Source: Pseudopithomyces maydicus | Taxonomy: Eukaryota; Ascomycota; Dothideomycetes; Pleosporales; Didymosphaeriaceae | Assembly: GCA_026873275.1 (NCBI GenBank) | Contig: JANTUC010000015.1 | Location: 186,001 to 250,000, forward strand | DNA: 64,000 bases | Reading direction: 5' to 3' | Shown: positions 11,626 through 23,494 of the stretch, in pieces | How positions within the stretch are numbered: the stretch's first letter is position 1 | Layout of the letters: each line of letters begins with the position of its first letter | Notes under the pieces: generated by a model | What the model saw: only the letters and a program-made list of their open reading frames with translations | Told to the model about the DNA's origin: nothing | The model's database searches: none | Translations under genes and position numbers: made by a program

Positions 11626-14040
11626 CCTGCATGTTCGGAGGAGGCACGGGAGAGCCGTGCGAGGAGGCAGCGTGGTGGGTGGGTAAGTGGCAGTCGGAGT
11701 ATTGTAAATAGAGAGGTTTAGGCACCTTCCGTAGTCTCGAGTTGTCTTTGACGCTCGGGCCATATCATCGGAGTGGGTCGTATTCCCTCATCGGGGACGG
11801 TGGTCCTAGGCCTTTACCGTATTCCCTACCACCCATTTTACACAGCACCACTCGTCCAATAGTCTTGAAATCGCATCCGAAGATTTTCATCGGTGTTCTC
11901 ATCCAGCTCCTCGAGTCTCGGTTCTTTCCGTTTTGAGTTCGTCGAGTAATCACATGACCTCGCGACAGGCTTGGCAGGTACCCTTCACAGCCTAGGGGAA
12001 CTGCTGCATGCCTTCACACACACAATGAAGGGTATCCAGAGCATGTCTAAAGTGCTAGCGGCACCTTTACTTGGTAGGTGGGCCCCTAAGACTTGTCGTG
12101 GGGACTTAGCGGCTCCGGGATGATCGCTCTCCCTCCGTCTCCACTCCTCCGCCCCCAACCACAACCCCAATACGCCGGTACCGTCGACAAAAAGAGGATG
12201 CAGGCCTTCTCGATACCCTGTAGGTACTTCCCAGCGTCCATGCGGCCCTTTAGCACTTGCTGTTCTGGGGTTTTGACCCCTTGGGCGTGGCCTCCTCCTC
12301 CGCCGGCGGCCTCTCTCACCCCACCACAAAAGTTTCGGTGGCCACGCCGCCGACAAAAAGGCTCTGCTGACATCCATACAGTTGTTTAGGATACACGCAC
12401 CGTCGTACAGGTACTACCCGTCTTTTCGTTGGTGCGGATTTCGCCTTGGTGTCACAAGAAGACATCGCCGTTTGGGCGGCCGACCTCATCCACCTCTGAC
12501 CACAACGATACCGGCAACAACAAAGGTAGGCATTGCTTTTAACACCCGTCCCCTGCCCTCAACACGAACTCCCCTAGCTATGCGAGCTTGCTGCAGATGT
12601 GCTGGGGCTCATGATACTTCTTGCAGGCACCCAGATGGCTACCCACACGGGTGGGTCCGACAACGGGCATAGGCGGCGGCGGCGGCATGCTCCATCGATG
12701 GTAGTACAGCAACGTTTAGCATTCCACGTGAGCCATCCCAACAGCCATGTAAACGGGTCTTGCAGCTGGCCACACGCCCTCTCACCGCCCGTTGGTGCCT
12801 CGACCACTCCTACAATACCGATTACAGCCTTGTAGGGGCGACGGGATACCAGGCAGATGCGTTACATCCTTCAGAAGTATCAGTGGGGTAGCTGCCCACG
12901 TGGAGGATGTAAGGGCGTATGACCTAGGGCTGGTACCCTGTTGGGGTGTTTTACCCACGGGCAAGGTTCGTCTTAGCTGCATCCGTCCCGTGATTGGGAC
13001 GTTGCCCCCGGCATGTCCGGACTTTGCAACTAGCGTTTCAACGCGGAGAATACAGATAGGCTTATACGCTAACCTTCGCTCTGCACAGATGCTTTGCTTG
13101 ACTTAACGTGACTTGTGCCGAATCGTCTCCGCCGAATTATCGCCGCCGAACCGAACCGAATTGAATGTCGTCGTCGTTTAGAGTTGTGGTCATCCTACAC
13201 TTTTGCCAAACATACTAATCTCTTAACACTCCGAAGAATGATCTCGTTCCATGGAGATGTACAACATGATCGTCCAGAAGATACAACCGAAGAAGACGGA
13301 AGCTCCAGATGGTGACGGACGACACCGTCGCAGGAGTGAATGCCTGGAACGGCTTGTGTCATCCCAAGGTATAGTACTTCCTGTTGATGTCAGACCTTTC
13401 GATTGTTCGTAAGCACTGGGTTCTTGTGACACTTGTTCCTGAGCTACGGAGCTACTTTGGTATTCACCACCTATGTGATGTACCGGCTTGACGGGACATA
13501 TCGCGGTTTCATATGGGGACAATCATCCTTCTCTTGGTCCCAAGGATATACAGACTTAGCCTTCGTCGGCTCTGTACTCGATACATGCGCGATGTCAGCC
13601 ATGTCCATCTCGAGAGGAGAACTAGAAGCTTACCTCTCAAACAACCACCTCAATCTAGCTAAAACTCTGCCGCTGTCAATACCGTGGCCAGGGATCATAC
13701 ACATATCACGACATGCTCCCGAAAGCTAGTGGTAATACAAACAGACTCCATTCAACTCTGTGATACTATCAGCAATATTCCGATGGACCAAGAAACAGAG
13801 GACACTTACATTTACTAATATAACAAGCAACCTCTTGGGTCCACTTTGCCCTTCAACAAGGTGACCCTTTCACTAGAGGATGTCTCGGGCTCACCCAACA
13901 TACTCCGAAGACCGGATCGATTCTGCGGTCGAGGGAGAGGGGACACCAATGCGTTATACCCGACGTTTTGCTCGCTCTCTTCCAACTCTCCCGAGTTGTT
14001 TTGTATATGAGACTCAATCGTCAATTCTCCTCCTCGTTTC
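11626..14040. other. Gene-poor region with weak ORFs
   Basis: GC-rich up to about 13.1 kb, with overlapping ORFs on both strands around 12086-12389 that look like frame shadows. From 13433 to 13729 a plus-strand ORF of 98 codons contains a hydrophobic start (FLSYGATLVFTTYVMY) and could be an exon of an unrecognised membrane protein, but no flanking splice model was found. No transposon protein motif was recognised. Confidence 0.35.
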
Positions 14041-14047
14041 GTTGGCT

Positions 14048-14292
14048 CCTCGGCCTATGTTGGAGCCGTAAGCTCCGCGACCTGTGCCGGACAGCTGGTG
14101 TCATAGGCTCCGCGGCCCATGTTGTTGGACTGGAGCCGTATGCTCCTCGGCCCATGTTGGTCGGCCGAAGCCATACGTGCCTCTACCTGTGTTGTACGAC
14201 TGGTGTCTTAGGCTCCGCGGCCCATGTTGGACGACTCGTGTCGTAGGCTCCGCGGTCCGACTCGTGTCATAGGCTCCGCGACCCATGTTGAT
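14048..14292. repeat. Tandem minisatellite with GGCTCCGCGGCCCATGTTG core
   Basis: At least five imperfect copies of a roughly 40-50 bp unit, each containing a variant of TAGGCTCCGCGGCCCATGTTGG followed by a GACTGGTGTCA-like spacer. Copies begin around 14065, 14108, 14140, 14205 and 14245. The last copies are shortened. ORFs in all frames across the block are translations of the repeat and not independent genes. Confidence 0.8.
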
Positions 14293-14706
14293 AGATTTGG
14301 AACCCCAGGATTTGTCGCAAGCGGCTTACCCGGCCACCAACAGGATAGGAATAGTGTCGCAAGACTTGGTCGACCCCGAAGGCGATTCCAACCCCACCAA
14401 TGGGTTGAAGTGCCCGTATTCTGGATTGACTCCGAAAGTTAGACAAATTCGGGACGTTTTCCGGGTCAAGGAATGAACATGTCGTGATGAGAGGCTGGTA
14501 CCGAAATCTGGCACCGAAAAGCCCGTAGGCAGGAGCAGAGGCGCGCGGGTTCGATTTATAATCCCGAATTTACTGTGGAAGTGATGAGGCATCAACGCTG
14601 TCCAGAGAATATGCACGATATCCCAGAAGAGGTCCATCCTGTAGCTCCATCTCGCTTCCGCACCTGCTGAATGCATTTCGAAGCGGTCATTTACCTTGGA
14701 CATGAG

Positions 14707-15144
14707 TCAGTCTTCCGAGTTCTCTTCACGAGTTGGACGAACGTACAGGAACTTCCTTTGTGGCTCAGCTAGCCACAATATCTTCCAGTGGGCCTCCAAG
14801 ATACCCAGGCGTCCTACATCCGCTATCGTAGTAGCGGAGATTCTCTCTTTCACGGTCTCGATTGTCACGGTGGTCGTCACGGTCACGGTCACGGCGGGGT
14901 GAACGATCTCGGCTGGAAGCTTTTGGGGGCTTCCTCGGCCTATGTCTTTCGCAGTGTGCGATCGGACATGAACAATGAAGATAGTTGCTGCGCGCGGGGC
15001 ATGGTTCTTCTCTGCTTCGGTACCCACATCATGGGCGGGATTGTGTGAGCTCGGCAACGGAAAACCCACGCTTGGGTCGTTCGGCAACGACATTGATCCA
15101 AAATGATCAAAATATCCTCTTCGGGATCGGCAGAAGATAGCCAT
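14707..15144 (-). CDS. Hypothetical protein, 145 aa
   Basis: Single open frame from ATG 15144 to a stop at 14707. The C-terminal half reads as plausible protein: a Thr/Val run (TVTVTTTVTIETV), then ERISATTIADVGRLGILEAHW and a charged end. There is no signal peptide, membrane span or family motif. Amino-acid composition is balanced, in contrast to the surrounding shadow ORFs. Codon-level evidence is weak and no neighbour helps assign a role. It may be one exon of a longer gene. Confidence 0.33.
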   Translation of the reverse strand: MAIFCRSRRGYFDHFGSMSLPNDPSVGFPLPSSHNPAHDVGTEAEKNHAPRAATIFIVHVRSHTAKDIGRGSPQKLPAEIVHPAVTVTVTTTVTIETVKERISATTIADVGRLGILEAHWKILWLAEPQRKFLYVRPTREENSED

Positions 15145-15959
15145 ATAACACTACCCTTGTCCTTTTCCTTGGTCAGTCCCCCAGGACAGGACTATGGACC
15201 TCCATTTCCATGGATTGGAGGACCGACATGGTTTTATTGTTTTGCTCATGCGGTAGCCGATTACCGTTGTCCAAGAGTTCTTCGACTTCCACAACCTTCT
15301 GGGCAAGTCATATCTGGCACTTTGTCCACGTCAGCGAATTGATCGCCTAGCTCTGGGTTCGGGGGTCATACTGTGCCTTCCATCGCCACGACGCCTCGCT
15401 GTTGCCACTTGCTCTGGAGCTCGGCCTGGGATACGCGGTAACGCTGTCTTGGAGTTGTGTTGTCAGATTTTATACTCTTTGAAGGAGCTGCATCAATCCA
15501 AACGCCATCGATACGACATAAACCTGGCCGCTGGCCGTTAGGATCTCCAATTCGTTGGCGACATTCTCCTGGAGCTCTTGAACTCTCACTGCACACAGCT
15601 GCGGACCATTCTTTCTGTCTAATTGGAAGTTGGAACAGGATGGGCATGCTGGCCGGCATCTGTTCCAGCATCGCGGAGCAATAACTCATTATCATACCCG
15701 CCATGATTTCTGCGAGGCCATAAAATGGCCCGCAGTCTGTGTGCAGTAAAGCGGGGGCTTTGCCATCGACGTGCTGAGAATGATATGGGTTCTATGTTAT
15801 GAAAGTCGCCACACCGGCATCGATCTTCCACGAGAAAGCGCTTAGGCATGACTCTTCTGAATTCTTGAGAGCCACCGTGTCTATGAAGCGACAGCCTGGA
15901 TCTTAATTTACAGAAGATGGTCTGCTTCTGTATCTTGATGGCCCCAGAAGCTTCCAACG

Positions 15960-16970
15960 CAGCAGCAATCTTGCGCGAGAAAGTGTTCAAGCGTGACTCC
16001 TCTGACTTCTTGAGAGCGACCGTGTACTTGGTGCCATGGAACTGGTCCTGAATGGTGTCGAACTGACGCAGGCTCATGGTGATCTTGCGCGCCTGCCACA
16101 GCTTCCAACCCGGTATATGTGCCGTGTCCGACAGATATACAGTCGAAAGATCAGACTATACGACGTCGCTTGCGCGGGCGTTGGTCGTCCTGTCATGTCT
16201 CCTCTGAATCCCTGAGAGCCACTGTATACTTCGTTCCCGGGAACTGCCACTGTATATTTCGTTCCCGGGAACTGCCACTGTGTATTTCGTTCCCGGGAAC
16301 TACCACTGTGTATTTCGTTCCCGGGAACTGCCACTGTGTATTTCGTTCCCGGGAACTGGTTCTCAATGATGTCGAATTGACGCAGGCTCATGGTGATCTT
16401 GCTCGCCTGCCACAGCTTCCGATCCGGAATATGTGCCGTGTCCGAAAGATATACAGTCGAAGGATCAGACTATACGACATACGCTTGCGCTGGCGTTGGT
16501 CGTCCTGCCAGGTCTCCTCTGACTTCGTGAGAGCCACCGTGTACTCGGTGAGATGGAACTGTTCCTCAATGATGTTGATGGGAGGCGACTCGATATTGTT
16601 GGTGCGAACGATCTTCTTGGGAGCCAGCTCGTCGGTGTCAATCTTGCCAGTACGTACAGCCTGTTGGAGATTGGTTTCAACTGGGATTTTGTCGGGATCA
16701 ACCTTGATCACGCCTGGGAGGCCATCGCCTGCGATGGTCTCAGTGCCGTTGTCGAATAGACGCAGGATCATGGTGATCTTGCGCGCCTGCCACAGCTTCC
16801 AATCGGCAACAGTAAGACTATACGACATCGCTTGCGCTGGCGCTGGTCTTGCCAGTCGTCGCCGACTGCGACGAGCCGGTACTTGTGCCGTGTATGATAG
16901 ATATGCAGTCGAAGGCTGTCTCGTTTGTCCATTCTCCCCTGTTTCCTGTTCTCTGGCGAGGAGAGACAAG
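15960..16970. repeat. Large imperfect tandem duplication, units of ~313 and ~381 bp
   Basis: The segment ACGCAGGCTCATGGTGATC followed by GCCTGCCACAGCTTCC recurs at about 16070, 16382 and 16763, each time followed by a CGCTTGCGC-rich block and a GAGAGCCACTGTGTAC segment. On the minus strand the copies read as related protein fragments, for example QFHGTKYTVALKKSEES, QFPGTKYTVAV and QFHLTEYTVALTKSEET. A coding unit on that strand therefore appears to have been duplicated. Stops and frame changes between copies argue against one intact gene. Confidence 0.7.
16233..16356. repeat. Five perfect 12-bp palindromes at exact 28-bp period
   Basis: GTTCCCGGGAAC occurs at 16233, 16261, 16289, 16317 and 16345, exactly 28 bp apart, separated by a near-identical 16-bp spacer TGCCACTGTGTATTTC (one copy has TACCAC, the first has a TATA variant). 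The array lies inside one copy of the larger duplication at 15960-16970. It could be a simple minisatellite or a cluster of binding sites for a dimeric regulator. Confidence 0.9.
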
Positions 16971-17039
16971 CAGAGCTTGTATCAGCCGCCATTGCTATAG
17001 CGGGCTGATCTTATTGGAGAAGAGAGCCTTTGTAATCCC

Positions 17040-17545
17040 GGGCGTGGTCTTGTGGGAAAGAAAGAGGTGCCAATCTGATGGATGAAGACGGTGTGCTTGT
17101 CTAGGCCATCGAGCAGACGACCGAGCTTGACAGTGAGACCGTTGACTGTCACCGCGCTTACCGTGGCGGTCTCGATCAGGATGAACGTCAGGGAGGGCTG
17201 TTGTGCGACGGATCCGACATGAGGTTTGGCAGCTGGGTCAGCGCCGCAAAGAAGCCAAAGATGGCCCGGCTTTTCTTCTGGTCGTGTACCAGTGACACCT
17301 CCTGAAAGAGTTAGTTTTGGTGATTTTGACAGGAGGATTGACTTACTGACTCCGAGATGGCGACTGACCGGAAGCTACATCCTGTATGCTCGGCCGCCGA
17401 ATGTGCCGAGTGGTCATAGACAATAACACCGCCTACACTTGGATTTTGTCGGCTTCGGCGAAGAGTGAGTGTGAATGACGCAGCCGGAAGAACCATCCAA
17501 CGATGTGGTGTTGTTGCAACGAAGAAGCTCACTCGTTGACGTCGA
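17040..17545 (-). pseudogene. Degenerate coding-like segment with intron signals
   Basis: On the minus strand an exon-like frame (about 17545..17346) reads through VSFFVATTPHRWMVLPAASF and SVGGVIVYDHSAHSAAEHTG. It ends at a GTAAGT donor, followed by an intron with an acceptor at about 17302. The next frame carries FGFFAALTQLPNLMSD but stops after about 37 codons. The neighbouring frame continues with TVNGLTVKLGRLLDGLDKHT and VFIHQIGTSF. Protein-like content split between frames suggests a decayed gene, or an exon structure I could not solve. Downstream copies at 15960-16970 may belong to the same unit. Family not recognised. Confidence 0.3.
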
Positions 17546-17599
17546 TTCCGGATCATCTATGACCTGCGATGAAAGTTAGCAAATGTTCAGCTTTGAGTG

Positions 17600-20500
17600 T
17601 GCGAAGGCAGGCTGTCGAGTGTTTGGGAGAAGGTCCGCGTCGAAGTGTTGTTGACCCCTCCGATGTGTCGATACTAGCTCGGCGGCGTGGCTCGGCGGCG
17701 GACTTGATGTCGGGTCGTTAACGCCAGAGCGGACGCCGGAGTAGATGCAGAGATGTCTTGCTCTGGATGTTGTTGCCTTCGGAGGAGACAAACTTACCAT
17801 GTGCGTCGCCGTATGAGCGCTATGCGTTGTGCTGTTGTGGTCCGGAGCGTACAATTGCACTGCAATGTACAGCTGTCTCAAGGTCTCCAGCTGTTTCGGT
17901 GTTAGCAAAGAGCGTCAAGTTATGCTTGTGGACAGGAGAAGCTGCTGAGAGTCGAGGGCGCCGTTGAGCATGAGCGTCGTTGTCGTCAAGTTTGCATCAC
18001 AGCCGCCAACAGCAGCCATCGTCACCAGGAGCTTACACGTACCTTGGGCTGTTCCACTTCATCGCCATCAGCGTCCCTGTATCTGTTGATGATAGGTCAG
18101 CGAGAGCAGCGGGGTCAGAGAGGCAGAGGAGGCAGCTCCTCCGGATGTACCAACCTTGGACTGTGACCGACAAAAAGTTGATGGCCGAGTCGATGGCCGA
18201 GTCGATTGTCGAGTCGAGCTTCGAGGATCTTCAAGTCCATGAGCACTCGATCGAGGCGCCTGCAGATTTTTGTTGTGTTGTGGTGTTGGTGTTGCCAGTT
18301 GGGGAGACGGCACCTGGTCGTTTAACTTACCCACCCGAGGGGGGCCCGTGCACACACTCTGCGCGAGGGCAGTCTCCCCGGCTCTATCACAAAGTTGTGC
18401 TATATTGGAAGGCCGAGGCCGAGTCTTTCTCGAGGCGGTGATCAAAGTGGTCATGCGCTTAGAGAGCCTTGAGCCGAGCCAGGCGTAGAATATGGGTCGT
18501 CTTGTTCCGCCGGCACACCCACGTCCAAGGCGGCCATGGAAGGAGCGCTCGCCACATGCGATACGGCACTCTCTTAATGAAAGGCGTCATCCAAATACCT
18601 GTATACGCCTGTTCAAGCGGGTAACTGCCATTCGTCTCTTCCACCAAATAGCTCTGTTTTGCACCTGGCGTCCATTACGCGCACCTGCCACTGGAGGCGG
18701 TCAGTGAGATGCTCTCAACAAGTGATTCCGTAATTCGCTTTCACCGGCAATCCATAAGCTGCGTATACAGTGATAGACGTACAATTTGCCAGTCCAAGTG
18801 GGAGTTTCGGTGAAAGAAACGTACTTTTGGCCGTCGTCAGAGGTCTCAAGATAGGCGAGCAGCTGATTCACCGTCCTACGGATGCTCATCTCGAGCACCG
18901 TATGATGAACTATCATGCGCAGCCAGAGTCGAACATAGCGACTCCATTGGTTTGTTGCAACGACACTCTGTCTTATTTGCCATGCCATTGGTTTGAGGGT
19001 GTGCAATAGCTCTTTCGCCCTCTGTGCCACTTATCCGATGCTCCTTCTCGTACTCTCCGCCATGGGAATGGTCTACGCAGCATCTTGCGCAGTAGATGTC
19101 TGTGAACTGTTCCATGGCTGCTTTGGAGACATGAGGCGAAAGCATAGATATCGTTCACCATCTCGACTTGTGATAAAGCCTGACGTCTCTCGCTACTCGC
19201 GTCAACACGCGAGATGCACAAAGCGTGGCACCTGTGAACTCGCCATATGAGCAACTCAGCGCCTTCAATAATCAGTCCTCCCTCCGGCAGAAGTCGGCTT
19301 CTTCGCTGAATGGGAATGTCGCTATCAATGAGTTAAATCGATGTGGATCTCCAGTCTAAAGAGCGGTGCTCACGCTCTATCCCGAGGCGATGCGATAATC
19401 CATCGTCTCGCGGATTTGAATGACTGCGCCTACTCAAACATATGCATCCGAAGTCAATTTTCTACGAGGATCGAGTTGCTCTATCTTCGTGCGATGCCAG
19501 TGCAATTCCCCATTTGGTGTCCCTCTGTTGTAATAGGAGCTGCTAGCCGCCCTGTCGAACCAAAACGCTCAACACCAAGAAGGGATGCGAATAATGTCGC
19601 AAAATCTTCTTGAACATTTGTGATATTCACGCCGTCTCATCCGTACAAGCTTCACCCTGCATGTGCTCTGGATCTGTCCGGGCCGCATTCTCAATGATTG
19701 GAATGCACCGTGTATTGCTCTCCTACAACTCTTGCAGCACGAGAATTTTCAACATACACATTGAGAAAGGCCAGGGAAGCCACAGAATCAATAGATTGCT
19801 GTCTTTGATTCGTTGTGTGTGTTCGAAAACTGTTGTGCGGATCAATTGTCACCACTACGATTTAAATTTTGCTTTGGTGTCAATCATAAAAGTGACAACA
19901 CAACCGGACAAGATCGCCACGTTTAATCCTCAAAAATTGTCATTTACAAGTTTTCAAACGTGGAAAAACCATTATGAATGGCAAAAAGCACTTGAGAGCT
20001 TTCAGACGACCTTCCATTATGTATCTTCTGGCGAGAGGGAGAGGGAAAGAGGGCATGCATTCTCTCCACTCTGATCGTTGGCAACCCTGGTATCTGGCAG
20101 TGTCCATTGCCTTGAACATTTCATCAAATCTGGATTAATACTGGTCACGAAATCACGGAAATGAGACCGGAACAGGATTTATCTAATCCCTTGCTCAAGT
20201 CCACATGCCTCGTGAGATCCCCCTCATGGCCTTGAAAAAACAATACCCAACTGAGTATCTTGCTGCTAACACATCACAGGATCCTCAAACTAGTAGATCA
20301 ACTTGATATATTCCTTTCACAGTCCTTTAATTCAAAATGACCCTTACAAACAAGGTGGGATCGTCAGGCCGTAGGAGGCTCGACGTGGATGTCACCATGC
20401 GAAAGCATATCGACTGTTGGTTCGAATCCAGCTCCTGCCTCGCCCAGCTCAACGGGAATCTCCTACACTACCTATAGAATGTATATCAATACACCGCGTC

Positions 20501-21700
20501 CAGCAACCCTATATCAGTTCCATCAGACCATTCGACGAATACACATCCTACCTGCCAACCAGCCCGGTTCGTTATCCCTCTCTTTTCCATCCAGCTCAGT
20601 CAATACGATACTTGTCCTATCATTCAACGCGAAGAAGACAATCCGCTACTATCAATTCACCAAGCTTCAAGCATCCGTTCAAGTCTCGTCAATACACTTC
20701 ATCCGAAACCCTTCAAATTCATCAACACATATATCCTCCATCCACATCCTGGTGTCATCAATCGGATACCCAAGCTTGTTCCAGAGTAGGCATTAAACCC
20801 ATCACACGCGCGTCGAGCGTGTGGGAAGACGTGCTAGGCGAAACAAGTAGCCATATACAGCACCGATTCCATCTCAGCAACCAATCCGGTAGGCACAGCA
20901 GCGAAGTAAGAACGTATACCGCCGCTGTGAGTAACCGACCCGGATTGCGCGCTAGATTGATGTGGCTCGTGTCGAAAACATAGCTTCTATCCGTGTCACC
21001 GAAAGGAGAATCGCAGTTCGTCTCGGCACACAAGTGACGGTCAACCTGGTCGCTTCGGCGATGGCTCTGGTCATGCTCTTCCGGCGTGGTGGTTTTCATT
21101 TCTGCCTTATCGTGCCTTCGGGTGGATATTGTGGAGTTGAACTTTGCACTGTAGGCGCTGGTTCGTTTCTATTCTAAGACCTGAGTGTCGGGCTCTGGAA
21201 ACGAGAGTGTCAGAAGAGATGCCAGATTTCGAGATTTACCGCGAGGTTCTCAGAGGTGATCGGCTCTTGTTGTGTGTGTGGACTTGCATTGAGGGCGGCG
21301 CTGAAGGTGCGATTGCGAGGGTGATTCCTCGGGTCGTGGCGGCGGTGTTGTCTAGATGTGCCTGCGTGGATGTGAGAGTGTGTGTTGGGAATTGGGGTGG
21401 TGGAGGGTTAAGTGGGTTGGGGAGACTAGAGGGTAGTTTGGCGGTTGAGGGATGCTTGAGACAGTATCGATCTGACCCTGAGTAATGACGATGCTGACCA
21501 TATCATAGGGAAATCCAACTTTCCGATTCCAGGTCCTCAATCAAAACGTCCCCCGGGGGTATACTTGAACGCCATTGTGTATCCTCACCGTGGTCGTTAA
21601 GCTGCACCTAGAGGCTCAAAGGCCTTCACGCATGGAGAGGACTGACTTGACAAAATTATGATTGATCTCACTAGAATACAGATTGTAGAACAACAAAAAG
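17600..21700. other. Gene-poor region, no gene model supported
   Basis: About 4 kb with only short or overlapping ORFs. The longest plus-strand frame (19610-20074, 154 codons, GTG/TTG-type or weak starts) ends in a charged tail, but no splice or motif evidence supports it. A tRNA-like element with a perfect B-box is at 20354-20440 (see findings). The strip 20480-20770 is pyrimidine- and ATC-rich. Confidence 0.35.
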
Positions 21701-21720
21701 CTCCCGTACACCCATCCAAC

Positions 21721-22191
21721 TTACACCCGGTGCCTCAATCCCTGCAAATCTCTGGCCTTGTAGTATGGGCCCGCAGCCCTCAGCGCATACAGCGTATGCA
21801 AAAACCGTATCGAAGACGGCTGTGCCCGGAGATCCTTGAGGTACAGGATCATCAAGAACCAGAGGCTGTATCTGTCGATACGCCCCCTCCTACGCTCCAA
21901 CCCCTCGAGGTGGGTCACCCAAGCGGAATCGTCTCGGCGGTTCGCCCCGGCATCCTTGTGGCCACAGTTCACCTCGAGGGCGACGATCAGGCAGTCGATC
22001 TTCGCGAAGAAGGTGGTGAGGGCGGCGCGGTCACACTTCTTGATTCCCTCTTCGTGGATCACCAAAAAATGGTGCACGATGCCGGCGTCGGAGATTGATA
22101 ATTGGAGCTTCTGCTCCATTTCTTGCACCTCGTTAAGGATGGTGCGGTGCTTGACGGCGAGCTTGGAGAGGGACTTCCATTCGTCGGCCAT
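21721..22191 (-). CDS. Hypothetical protein, 156 aa, helical
   Basis: Single-exon frame from ATG 22191 (MADEWKSLSKLAVKHRTI) to a stop at 21721. The sequence is rich in heptad-like hydrophobic spacing (residues 1-40 likely coiled coil), followed by a mixed domain with VHHFLVIHEEGIKKC and TTFFAKIDCLIVALEV, then an Arg-rich C-terminus. No family recognised. Upstream there is a consensus GTAAGT...CTGCGTAG intron (22320-22371) in the leader. A second overlapping Pro-rich frame starting at 22406 (MSSYHHTTPPNQ) runs across that intron into the beginning of this gene. A TATA box (TTTATAAA on the minus strand, about 22533) and a complex inverted repeat lie farther upstream, so the transcript probably starts near 22500. 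Confidence 0.6.
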   Translation of the reverse strand: MADEWKSLSKLAVKHRTILNEVQEMEQKLQLSISDAGIVHHFLVIHEEGIKKCDRAALTTFFAKIDCLIVALEVNCGHKDAGANRRDDSAWVTHLEGLERRRGRIDRYSLWFLMILYLKDLRAQPSSIRFLHTLYALRAAGPYYKARDLQGLRHRV

Positions 22192-22524
22192 GTTGGGCGG
22201 GTGCGGGTGCGGGTGGAGGTGGGGTGCGGGGGCTCAGGGGGGCTTTTGCGGGTGATGGCCTCGAACTGAGGCTGGTGGTTGCGGAGGGAGGCGGTGTCTT
22301 CGGCGTCTGTTGCGATTGCTACGCAGTGGGCGTCAGAGCTGGCATATACAGGAAAATGTCGACGACTTACCTGATTTGGTGGTGTGGTGTGGTGGTAAGA
22401 GCTCACGAAGTAGGTGCTGATGGGTGTTAGTACAGAGTAAAGACCCAGTGGGTAAGACTGGGTAGAACTGCGTACTGACTGTGGACAGGGTGATTCTAGC
22501 TGGTTGAAGGAGAAGAGGAACGAG

Positions 22525-22608
22525 ACGGTTTATAAAGTGTAGGTATGCAGTTGAGGCAGGCGCGCTCGAGGGCCCGGTGACCACGAAGATCTCGAGCGCG
22601 GTCACCAG
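22525..22608 (-). promoter_or_regulatory. TATA box with interleaved inverted repeats
   Basis: Reading toward the 156-aa gene, a TTTATAAA element (about 22530-22538) is preceded by two interleaved perfect inverted repeats. CGCGCTCGAG (22561-22570) pairs with CTCGAGCGCG (22591-22600), and GGTGACC (22576-22582) pairs with GGTCACC (22600-22606). Position just upstream of TATA suggests operator-like sites, though this is inference. Confidence 0.5.
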
Positions 22609-23494
22609 AAGGGTAGGGTACAACCTACCTCTGTCTACGCTCACGACCTACATATAGAAGCGGTGTACCAAATAGGGCAAGGCAACAAAAAAGGGCAAGA
22701 GAGGCTCCGTCGGAGAAGGTGCGCCTGGGTGCAATCGACCAAGGCAGAACAAAAAAGAAGCAAAAAGTACGCGAGTTCGGACATGAAAGACCTAATCTCG
22801 GATCGAGTACGCGAGCTGGACGTGAAAGACCTAAGCTCGGATCGAACCTGTGCAGTATCGTTAGCCTTCCAGTTTAAACAAACGTAAACCGGTGCGGATC
22901 TGCCAGGTGCCCCAAACTCTACCACTACGCTACGAAGGTTTCTATGGAACGGCAGGCACCGTATGGCCCATTAAATTGCCGCGACAGGAAAATCTCGCCT
23001 TCTTTACTTATATAGAGTAGCAAAAGGGTAGATGTGGTGTTGCGGGTGCCAGTGGGTGGTTGTAGGCAGTAGAGTTGCACTGGGCAGTCACGCAAACGCT
23101 TTAGCGTCAGTGGGCGTAGGTGAGGGGCTGCAACAGCAGCGTTGCGTGGAAGAATCGCCAAGTGGGTGACCAGAGGCTGAACATCTTCGCAGGGGCACAG
23201 GATGTACTGGAAGCGGCACCTAAGCTACCCAGTATCCAGGGAGCTCGATGGGTTCGGCTTCTCCACCAGAGATCCCATCATCGCTGCAACTGCCAGGTAT
23301 TTCCTGTACTATCGTCTCTACGCAGCTCCGTACGCAGCGAGGAGGGCTCTAAACAGGTAGCTAAAGGTTCTCTGGACGAATTCAGAACCTGAGATCCGGT
23401 CTTTCATATTTTCTATGCGCCCATTAGTCTTAAATATTCAGGTCAGGCGTAGAGCAAGAGAGCCGCTTTTCCTTTGTCGGCATTACCGGAGTAT

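Noticed and set aside
12086..12389. Transposon-derived ORF
   Set aside because: Open frames on both strands in a GC-rich stretch, but no transposase, reverse transcriptase or integrase motif and no terminal repeats.
16119..17000. 293-codon plus-strand frame
   Set aside because: It crosses the palindrome array and the tandem duplication; the protein-like signal is on the minus strand.
20354..20440. Functional tRNA gene
   Set aside because: No canonical D arm or 5-bp/7-nt anticodon arm could be drawn, and no oligo-T terminator follows; kept only as a tRNA-like element.
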